Positions 57,679-64,000 of a stretch of 64,000 bases of DNA are shown piece by piece. The translations under genes were made by a program, and so were the position numbers. The stretch lies in the NCBI RefSeq assembly GCF_004119495.1, contig NZ_NRQU01000016.1:1-64000 (forward strand). The letters are read 5' to 3'. The notes beneath the pieces were generated by a model, which saw only the letters and a list, made by a program, of their open reading frames with translations, did not search any database and had not been told where the DNA came from. This DNA is from Flavobacterium sp. YO12. Its GTDB lineage: Bacteria > Bacteroidota > Bacteroidia > Flavobacteriales > Flavobacteriaceae. Position 1 is the first letter of the stretch, and every line of letters begins with the position of its first letter.

Positions 57679-58308
57679 TTACATTAGATTTCCTTTTACA
57701 ATGTTTATTATTGAGCTTACAATATATTGAATTCCGATCGAGATAACTATAAAACCTACAATTCTTGAGATTGCTACAATTCCTGATGCGCCAAGTATTC
57801 GTGCTAGATAATGTGCGCTTTTTAAAATTAAAAAAATGGCAACGGCAATTGCTAGAATAGCTAGACATGAAATGATAATTTCGGTCATTTCCTGATGTTC
57901 TTGATAAAATGCAATCAATAATGAAATAGAACCTGGGCCAGCAAGCATCGGAATCGCTAATGGAGTAAGTGCAACATCGTTTCTTTGTTGGGCATCGGTT
58001 TCAACTTTTTTGTTGATTCCTCGTTTTTTATTAATTTTTCCAGAAAGTAATGAAAATCCCGAGTTTACAATCACAATACCTCCAGCAATCCGAAGCGCAT
58101 CAATGCTGATTCCAAAAAAGCTTAAGACATATTGACCAATAAAAAAGGAAACGATTAAAATGATAAAAACATTTATTGCAGTCCATAGCGAAATCCGAGA
58201 ACGCTCCTCTTGAGTATCATGCTGCGTTAAGCCAACAAAAATTGGAACAGTACCAATTGGGTTTAATACAGAAAAAAGAGCGGCAAATAAATAAATGAAT
58301 AAATCCAT
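57679..58308 (-). CDS. MarC/UPF0056-family integral membrane protein
   Basis: 209 residues from the ATG at 58308 (MDLFIYLFAALFSVLNPIGT). An upstream in-frame start at 58368 would add 20 non-hydrophobic residues ahead of the first helix. Six hydrophobic segments; NPIGTVPIFVGLT and PLAIPMLAGPGSISLLI are family signatures. It was once linked to multiple antibiotic resistance in E. coli, but this was not upheld and its function is unknown. Confidence 0.88.
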   Translation of the reverse strand: MDLFIYLFAALFSVLNPIGTVPIFVGLTQHDTQEERSRISLWTAINVFIILIVSFFIGQYVLSFFGISIDALRIAGGIVIVNSGFSLLSGKINKKRGINKKVETDAQQRNDVALTPLAIPMLAGPGSISLLIAFYQEHQEMTEIIISCLAILAIAVAIFLILKSAHYLARILGASGIVAISRIVGFIVISIGIQYIVSSIINIVKGNLM

Positions 58309-58435
58309 ATAGTGTGGGTTAGTGGAGTAAAAATAATCAAAATTTGGTATTCTGAAACATAATAACATTATGATATTGTTTTTAATAGTAGTAATTCTAA
58401 ATCAATATCATAAAGCTAAGCTCATTCTTTTTAAT

Positions 58436-58443
58436 TACTTTTG
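58436..58443 (+). promoter_or_regulatory. -7 element for the CoA-binding protein gene
   Basis: TACTTTTG fits TAnnTTTG. It contains the TTG at 58441 that opens a longer reading frame, so that upstream start would be at or before the transcription start; the ATG at 58462 is preferred. Confidence 0.6.
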
Positions 58444-58461
58444 TGTCCTATTTTAAATTCA

Positions 58462-58827
58462 ATGAAAAACAAAAAAACATTAGTTCTGGGAGCAACTACA
58501 AAACCAGAACGTTACGCTTTTAAAGCGATAAATATGCTCGTTCAAAAAGGACATACCGTTTTGGCAATTGGTCAAAACACTGGTGAAGTTGCGGGTGTGA
58601 AAATTTATACTAAAGCTATACCTGTTAAGAATATAGATACAGTTACTCTTTATTTAAATCCTGCTCGTCAGCGCGATTATTATAATTATATTATCGAAGC
58701 GCAGCCGAAAAGAGTAGTTTTTAATCCTGGAACCGAAAATCCTGAATTGTATCAATTGTTAGAATTAAATAATATAAAAGCAGAAGTTGCTTGTACATTA
58801 GTTTTATTGGCTACAAATCAATACTAG
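58462..58827 (+). CDS. CoA-binding (YccU-like) Rossmann protein
   Basis: 121 residues from ATG 58462. A Rossmann-type nucleotide loop is seen in KTLVLGATTKPERYAFKAI, followed by HTVLAIGQNTGEVAGVKIY and VVFNPGTENPELYQLLE. Small proteins of this type bind CoA and have no defined enzymatic role. The gene lies between divergent marC and recR. Confidence 0.85.
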   Translation: MKNKKTLVLGATTKPERYAFKAINMLVQKGHTVLAIGQNTGEVAGVKIYTKAIPVKNIDTVTLYLNPARQRDYYNYIIEAQPKRVVFNPGTENPELYQLLELNNIKAEVACTLVLLATNQY

Positions 58828-58972
58828 TTTTTTTAGTGCTTAATAGAGTTGTTTAACGTTTTAACTCTGACCATCTTTGGTATGTTGTTTATTTGAGACG
58901 TAAATAATATTAGAAAAGTTAATAGATATTCATAAATATCGGATTTAGTTTTTCCAAAAATTAGTAAACCAT

Positions 58973-58980
58973 TACTTTTG
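58973..58980 (+). promoter_or_regulatory. -7 element for recR, start-proximal
   Basis: TACTTTTG fits TAnnTTTG and ends five bases before the recR ATG at 58986, so the transcript may begin at or next to the start codon (leaderless). Confidence 0.6.
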
Positions 58981-58985
58981 TCATC

Positions 58986-59606
58986 ATGGAATTTTCATCA
59001 AAATTAATAGAAAAAGCAGTCAATGAAATGTCGCAATTGCCGGGAATAGGTAAGCGCACGGCATTGCGATTGGTACTTCATTTATTAAAGCAGCCTAAAG
59101 AGCAGACAGGCTTTTTGTCTCAAGCTTTGATAAATATGCGTGAGGATATTAAATTTTGTGAAAGCTGTCATAATATTTCTGATACAAAGGTTTGTGAAAT
59201 TTGTGCAAATCAACTGAGAAACCATCAGACAATTTGTGTAGTCGAAGATATTCGCGACGTTATGGCAATTGAAAATACAGGACAATATAAAGGGATTTAT
59301 CATGTATTAGGCGGTAAAATTTCTCCAATCGAAGGAGTTGGACCTAGTCAGTTAAATATTTCTAGTTTGGTCGAAAAAGTAAAATCGGGGAAAGTAATCG
59401 AGATTATTTTTGCATTAAGCTCAACAATGGAAGGAGATACAACGAATTTTTATATTTATAAGCAAATTGCCGATTCGGAAATCGTTTTGTCGACAATTGC
59501 AAGAGGAATATCTGTTGGAGATGAATTGGAATACGCCGATGAGATTACACTAGGCAGAAGTATTTTGCATCGAGTTCCGTTCGAAAAAACATTTAAAAAT
59601 AATTAA
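58986..59606 (+). CDS. recR: recombination mediator RecR
   Basis: 206 residues. An N-terminal HhH region ([19 protein letters not shown]), a four-Cys zinc finger ([16 protein letters not shown]), and a Toprim domain ([20 protein letters not shown] and [16 protein letters not shown]). It loads RecA on gaps with RecO (and RecF). It is the last gene before the polysaccharide operon promoter. Confidence 0.97.
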   Translation: MEFSSKLIEKAVNEMSQLPGIGKRTALRLVLHLLKQPKEQTGFLSQALINMREDIKFCESCHNISDTKVCEICANQLRNHQTICVVEDIRDVMAIENTGQYKGIYHVLGGKISPIEGVGPSQLNISSLVEKVKSGKVIEIIFALSSTMEGDTTNFYIYKQIADSEIVLSTIARGISVGDELEYADEITLGRSILHRVPFEKTFKNN

Positions 59607-59626
59607 GTTAATTCTTGTTAATTTTA

Positions 59627-59656
59627 TTGATAAAATTGTAGGAAGAGCTATATTTG
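59627..59656 (+). promoter_or_regulatory. promoter of the polysaccharide operon
   Basis: TTG at 59627-59629, a 19-base spacer and TATATTTG at 59649-59656, the best match to the group consensus in this stretch. The ATG at 59672 follows 15 bases downstream. An upstream TTG start at 59654 would overlap the -7 box and is rejected. Confidence 0.8.
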
Positions 59657-59671
59657 TTGATAAAAAAAATA

Positions 59672-60463
59672 ATGACAAGAAAGTTCTTTTATATAGTGTT
59701 AATGTTGAATGTGTTATTTACGTCTTGTATTCCTGTAAAAGACCTTACTTATCTGCAAGATAAAAACATATCTATTGAACAAAGTAAAGTTGCAGTTGTA
59801 GAATCAAAACCTTATCGGCTCCAAGTAAATGATATTTTAAAAATTAACATAAAAGCAATTGATCCTAAGCTGGTGTCGATTTTTAATACAACCGAAAATA
59901 ATGTGGATGTTGTAAAATCTGAATCATCGTTGTATTTTGATGGTTTTACGGTTAATGATCATGGGAATATCCGAATGCCTATATTGGGAGAAATTAATGT
60001 AATAGGTTATACTCTGGAAGAAGTTCGAATTAAAATCGAAAAACAACTGCTTGAAGAGTATTTTAAAAGTGCTGCCAATATTTTTGTAACCGTAAAATTA
60101 GCAGGTTTTAGATACACTATAAATGGTGAAGTGGGAAGTACAGGAACAAAGACATTATTTCAAGATCATGTAAATATCATGGAGGCTATTGCTAATTCAG
60201 GTGATATTACAACTGTTGGAAACAGAAAATCAGTAACCGTTATTCGTCAGACTCCAACAGGTGTTCAGATGAATGATATTGATTTGACGGATAAAAACGT
60301 AATGAAGTCGCCTTATTATTATTTACAGCCTAATGATTACATATATGTCAAGCCGTTAAAACAAAAAACTTGGGGAACTGGTCAAACAGGAATACAATCT
60401 ATTGGAACAATTATTACCTTATTGTCATTGGCAACTACGGTTTATTTAATTATAAAAAATTAA
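59672..60463 (+). CDS. Wza-like polysaccharide export lipoprotein
   Basis: 263 residues from the ATG at 59672. The signal peptide ends in the lipobox LFTSC (Cys19 of this start), so it is anchored in the outer membrane. The mature part has a Poly_export domain (YRLQVNDILKINIKAIDP), an SLBB-like domain (LAGFRYTINGEVGSTGTKTL), and a C-terminal hydrophobic helix (IGTIITLLSLATTVYLII), as expected for the helical pore of Wza proteins. The Wzc-like gene follows 15 bases downstream. Confidence 0.9.
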   Translation: MTRKFFYIVLMLNVLFTSCIPVKDLTYLQDKNISIEQSKVAVVESKPYRLQVNDILKINIKAIDPKLVSIFNTTENNVDVVKSESSLYFDGFTVNDHGNIRMPILGEINVIGYTLEEVRIKIEKQLLEEYFKSAANIFVTVKLAGFRYTINGEVGSTGTKTLFQDHVNIMEAIANSGDITTVGNRKSVTVIRQTPTGVQMNDIDLTDKNVMKSPYYYLQPNDYIYVKPLKQKTWGTGQTGIQSIGTIITLLSLATTVYLIIKN

Positions 60464-60478
60464 AACTTAATTCAGTAG

Positions 60479-62929
60479 ATGCTAGATGTAAAAGATTTTT
60501 CCATTTTTGAGAATCATACAAGTTTTGATTTTAAAGATTTTTTGTTAAAAATTGCAAGTTATTGGAAGTGGTTTCTGACTAGTTTAATAATCGCTTTCAC
60601 AGTTGCATATCAGGTTAATATTCGAAAAGAAAAAATATATGAATTAGAGACAATGATCTCTATTAAGGAAGAAAGAAATCCCTTTTTTACTTCAAATACA
60701 AGTTTGGTATTTAATTGGGGAGGTATTTCGGATCAGGTTAATGGAGTTTCTACAGTCCTGCTGTCAAGATCGCATAATGAGCTGGTAGTTGATAAACTGC
60801 AGTTTTATATTGACTATTTAGAACAAGGAAAATACAATTTAATAGACTCTTATGGTGCTGTTCCTTTTTATGTAAGTATTGATAAAACGAAAGGGCAGCT
60901 TGCTAATACTTTAATAGCAATTAAATTTTTAAGCGAAACTGAATATCAAATTGAAATTCCTTTTGAAAATAATTCAGTTTCATTAATTACATACTCTAAT
61001 AATTCTTACGAAACTACCTCTGTGGAGCCAGTTACATTTGTAAAAAAATATAAAGTTGGAGAGCATGTAGCTTTGCCTTTTTTAAATTGGAAATTACAAA
61101 TTAATGACAATCCAGGTTTTTATAAAGGGAAAGAATATTTTGTAAAGTTTAATGACTTTGACGGTACGGTATCAAATTATAAAAGAATAAGCATTGATAG
61201 TGATAAAGGTGGCGGCTCTATATTGACCTTAGGGATGCAGGGTACAAATAAAGCAAGAATGGTTGAATATTTAAATTCGACAGTGAAAATGTTGATTAAA
61301 ATGCAGCTCGATGGTAAAAATCAATTTGCTAACAATACAATAGCTTTTATCGATAGTACGCTTGTTGCAATGGAACTTCAATTGAAAGAAACGGGTAATG
61401 AATTAAAATCTTTTAGAAAAGATAAAAATATATATAATATTGAAGACGGCGGGATAAAAGTCTCAAATAAAATAATGGATTTTGATGTTGAAAAAGATCA
61501 ACTCACCAGAAAAATCTCTTATTATAATTCTTTAAAAACGTATTTGAACAATAGTACTGATTATTCAAAGCTTCCAGCTCCTTCAGTTGCTGGAATCGAA
61601 GACCCGAATATTGTTGCTAATATTTCAAAGCTTATTATGCTTTCGACACAGCGTTCAGAAATGGCATATGCGGTAAAAAGTGATAAGATTTTTAAAGATT
61701 TTGATAACCAAATGCAGGCCGTAAAAAGTGTTTTGCTTGAAAATGTATCATCTGCAAAAGCTTTATTATTAAATGATTTGGCGTTAGTAAATACCAAAAT
61801 AAGTCAGGCTCAAAATACTGTTAAAAGACTTCCTGAGGAGCAGCAGGAATTATTAAAAATTAAAAGGAAATACGATTTAAATGATAATATTTATACTGAA
61901 TTTCTTCAAAAAAGAAATGAAGCAGAAATTGTAAAAGCATCAAATTTATCAGATATTCATTTTATTGACCCGGCAAAAGATATTGGCGAAGGATTAATTG
62001 GTCCAAAAACTTCAGCAAATTATATATTAGCATTGTTTTTAGGTATATTGATTCCTTTATTATTTTTGTTGGGGATTTTTTTTGTGAACAATTCTATTCA
62101 AAACATTGAGGATATTAGTAAATTGACAATTATTCCGATAATTGGGATTATAGGAGTTAATAAAGACGCTGTAAATCTAGCAGTTTTTGATAAATCAAAA
62201 TCTGCTCTATCAGAAGCTTTCAGAGGAATTCGCTCTTCATTACAGTTTTTGTATAAAAAGCAACAAGTAAGTGGTTCGAAAACACTGATGGTTACTTCGT
62301 CTATAAGTGGTGAAGGAAAAACATTTTGCTCGATAAATATTGCGACAGTATTTGCATTAAGTGAAAAGAAAACAGTTATTGTTGGTTTGGATTTAAGAAA
62401 ACCGAAATTGGCTGATGAGTTTAATTTAGAGAATATTCAGTTGGGTGTAGTAAGTTATTTAATAAAACAAAATACACTTGATGAAATTGTAAATAAAACG
62501 CAAATCGCAAATTTAGATGTAATTCTTTCAGGGCCTATCCCGCCAAATCCTTCTGAGTTGATTTTAAGTGATTCAATGAAGGAATTGATTGAGGAGTTAA
62601 AGAAAAAGTACGATTACATTATTCTAGACACGCCTCCTGTAGGTTTGGTATCAGATGCTCTAGAATTAGTTCAATATGCTGATGTTACTTTGTATATTGT
62701 CAGACAAAACTATACTAAAAAAGATATGATTACGTTGCTGAATAATAGAATCGAAAGAGGTGAGATAAGTAACGCCAGTATTATTTTGAACAGCTACGAA
62801 AATAAAGCTAAATATGGTTCAACATATGGATATGGTTACGGCTATGGTGCTTATGCCAATGGATATCATGATGAAGAGAAGAAGAATGGAATTTGGAGTG
62901 CAATTTCTAATAAATTTAAGAAAAAATAA
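60479..62929 (+). CDS. Wzc-like polysaccharide co-polymerase / tyrosine autokinase
   Basis: 816 residues. A first membrane helix at about 30-50 (WKWFLTSLIIAFTVAYQ), a long periplasmic Wzz-type coiled domain, and a second helix at about 515-535 (ILALFLGILIPLLFLLGIFF). The cytoplasmic BY-kinase has Walker A SSISGEGKTFCSI (about 606-618), Walker A' VGLDLRKPK and Walker B YIILDTPPVG. The tail has seven Tyr residues in a YG-rich cluster followed by a basic end, the usual autophosphorylation site. It sets chain length and couples export to the Wza pore. The two-domain single protein is the proteobacterial rather than the split Firmicutes arrangement. Confidence 0.93.
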   Translation: MLDVKDFSIFENHTSFDFKDFLLKIASYWKWFLTSLIIAFTVAYQVNIRKEKIYELETMISIKEERNPFFTSNTSLVFNWGGISDQVNGVSTVLLSRSHNELVVDKLQFYIDYLEQGKYNLIDSYGAVPFYVSIDKTKGQLANTLIAIKFLSETEYQIEIPFENNSVSLITYSNNSYETTSVEPVTFVKKYKVGEHVALPFLNWKLQINDNPGFYKGKEYFVKFNDFDGTVSNYKRISIDSDKGGGSILTLGMQGTNKARMVEYLNSTVKMLIKMQLDGKNQFANNTIAFIDSTLVAMELQLKETGNELKSFRKDKNIYNIEDGGIKVSNKIMDFDVEKDQLTRKISYYNSLKTYLNNSTDYSKLPAPSVAGIEDPNIVANISKLIMLSTQRSEMAYAVKSDKIFKDFDNQMQAVKSVLLENVSSAKALLLNDLALVNTKISQAQNTVKRLPEEQQELLKIKRKYDLNDNIYTEFLQKRNEAEIVKASNLSDIHFIDPAKDIGEGLIGPKTSANYILALFLGILIPLLFLLGIFFVNNSIQNIEDISKLTIIPIIGIIGVNKDAVNLAVFDKSKSALSEAFRGIRSSLQFLYKKQQVSGSKTLMVTSSISGEGKTFCSINIATVFALSEKKTVIVGLDLRKPKLADEFNLENIQLGVVSYLIKQNTLDEIVNKTQIANLDVILSGPIPPNPSELILSDSMKELIEELKKKYDYIILDTPPVGLVSDALELVQYADVTLYIVRQNYTKKDMITLLNNRIERGEISNASIILNSYENKAKYGSTYGYGYGYGAYANGYHDEEKKNGIWSAISNKFKKK

Positions 62930-62938
62930 TTACAGCAT

Positions 62939-63922
62939 ATGAAAACTACAGGTCAAAATACAATTTTAATAACTGGTGGAGCGGGTTTTATTGGCTCAAA
63001 TTTATCTGAGTATTTTTTAGGATTGGGACATAAGGTGGTTTGTTTGGATAATTTTTCAACAGGTCATCGTCACAATGTAAAAGATTTTTTAGAGAATCCA
63101 AACTTCAGATTAATCGAAGGAGATATTAGGAATATTGCAGATTGTAATTTGGCAGTTGCGGGAGTTGATTATGTTTTGCATCAAGCAGCACTAGGTTCTG
63201 TTCCAAGATCTATAAATGACCCCATTACAGCAAATGATGTAAATGTTTCAGGTTTCTTAAATATGTTAGTTGCTTCTCGAGATGCAAAAGTAAAACGTTT
63301 TATTTATGCGGCAAGCTCTTCTACATATGGAGACTCTGAAGGTCTTCCAAAAGTTGAAGATGTCATTGGGAAGCCATTATCTCCATATGCAATTACTAAA
63401 TATGTAAACGAATTATATGCAGAAATTTTTAGTAAAACATATGGTTTAGAAACTATAGGATTGCGTTATTTTAATGTTTTTGGAAGAAAACAAGATCCAA
63501 ATGGTGCTTATGCGGCTGTTATACCTAAATTTGTGACCCAGTTAATGCATTATGATAGTCCAGTAATTAATGGTGATGGTAATTATTCACGAGATTTTAC
63601 CTATATTGATAATGTAATTCAGATGAATGAATTGGCTATGACGGCTCAGGATGAAAAGGCTTTAAATACAGTTTATAATACTGCTTTTGGAGATCGAAAT
63701 ACATTGAATGATTTGGTTAAGTATTTAAAAGAATATTTATCTGAGTATGATGTCAAGATTGCTGATGTTGAAATTGTATATGGAGTAAATAGAGCGGGTG
63801 ATATACCTCATTCATTAGCCAGTATAGAAAAAGCAAAAAACATATTAGGATATAATCCGAAATTCTCTTTGCAACAAGGATTAAAAGAAGCAGTAAGCTG
63901 GTATTGGAATAATTTAAAATAA
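62939..63922 (+). CDS. UDP-sugar 4-epimerase, extended SDR (WbpP/TviC-like)
   Basis: 327 residues. An NAD-binding TGGAGFIGSNLSEYF at the start, the catalytic Ser-Tyr-Lys set (AASSSTYGD and SPYAITKYVNELY), and VFGRKQDPNGAYAAVIPKFV, whose length and sequence suit epimerases acting on UDP-N-acetylated hexoses (WbpP-type) rather than GalE. It supplies a sugar nucleotide to the polysaccharide. The acetyl-sugar preference is inferred. It starts nine bases after the kinase gene. Confidence 0.85.
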   Translation: MKTTGQNTILITGGAGFIGSNLSEYFLGLGHKVVCLDNFSTGHRHNVKDFLENPNFRLIEGDIRNIADCNLAVAGVDYVLHQAALGSVPRSINDPITANDVNVSGFLNMLVASRDAKVKRFIYAASSSTYGDSEGLPKVEDVIGKPLSPYAITKYVNELYAEIFSKTYGLETIGLRYFNVFGRKQDPNGAYAAVIPKFVTQLMHYDSPVINGDGNYSRDFTYIDNVIQMNELAMTAQDEKALNTVYNTAFGDRNTLNDLVKYLKEYLSEYDVKIADVEIVYGVNRAGDIPHSLASIEKAKNILGYNPKFSLQQGLKEAVSWYWNNLK

Positions 63923-63944
63923 AATATAGAAAATAAAATAGTAA

Positions 63945-64000
63945 ATGGAAGTTACGAAAATTTGCTGCATTGGTGCCGGATATGTAGGTGGGCCTACAAT
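63945..64000 (+). CDS. UDP-glucose 6-dehydrogenase-like protein, N-terminal fragment (cut by window end)
   Basis: Only 18 complete codons are present. MEVTKICCIGAGYVGGPT is the NAD-binding N-terminus of UDP-glucose dehydrogenases, and the ICCIGAGYVGGPT wording matches the animal-like subgroup. It follows the epimerase by 22 bases in the same operon, so it probably makes a uronic acid nucleotide for the polysaccharide. Confidence 0.75.
   Translation, partial: MEVTKICCIGAGYVGGPT

Overview
The window looks like chromosome of a Flavobacterium-type member of the Bacteroidota. The DNA is AT-rich, many genes carry the Bacteroidota promoter pattern (TTG, about 19 bases, then TAnnTTTG), Shine-Dalgarno signals are weak, and the gene content is characteristic: a SusC/SusD pair, an S46 dipeptidyl peptidase, a DUF2490 protein and an Mpl ligase. 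No tRNA, rRNA, transposase, phage gene or CRISPR array was seen.

Layout. 0-1.1 kb: the end of a HicA toxin, HicB antitoxin and a SanA-like membrane protein. 1.3-10 kb: housekeeping genes on both strands, namely an M3 oligopeptidase, purE, purK, a HEAT-like protein, hpt, adk, a CBS-domain transporter-like protein and obg. 10-19 kb: an S46 peptidase and a very large alpha-2-macroglobulin-like protein. 19-27 kb: mpl, radC, a HAD phosphatase, small exported proteins, rarA, a rhomboid protease, DUF2490 and rlmB. 27-32 kb: susD and susC without catabolic neighbours. 32.1-33.8 kb: an Omp85-like outer-membrane protein gene split by a frameshift in an A8 run; its downstream part has almost no start codons and is easily overlooked. 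34-51.4 kb: the str-S10-spc-alpha ribosomal supercluster (rpsL to rplQ) with secY, infA, rpmJ and rpoA. 51.7-59.6 kb: carA, eno, gltA, two amidinotransferase-fold hydrolases, marC, a CoA-binding protein and recR. 59.65-64 kb: the start of an extracellular or capsular polysaccharide operon (Wza-like lipoprotein, Wzc-like kinase, UDP-sugar epimerase, UDP-sugar dehydrogenase cut by the window end).

How the parts work together. The purine genes cover CO2 fixation into AIR (PurE/PurK), hypoxanthine salvage (Hpt) and adenylate interconversion (Adk). The ribosomal block is broken by a terminator and new promoter between rpsJ and rplC, and by structured spacers before rpsH, rpsD and rplQ, which may be regulatory RNA sites. 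The polysaccharide operon has a textbook promoter and begins with export and chain-length control before sugar-nucleotide synthesis.

Most notable for follow-up: (1) the alpha-2-macroglobulin-like protein carries a SusC-type regulatory plus plug-like module where a bait region would be expected; (2) the frameshifted Omp85-like gene has the form of a -1 slippery site; (3) there is a family of palindromic and tandem intergenic repeats, including a MITE-like 188-base element; (4) there are structured leaders inside the ribosomal cluster. No clearly new multi-gene system was identified.
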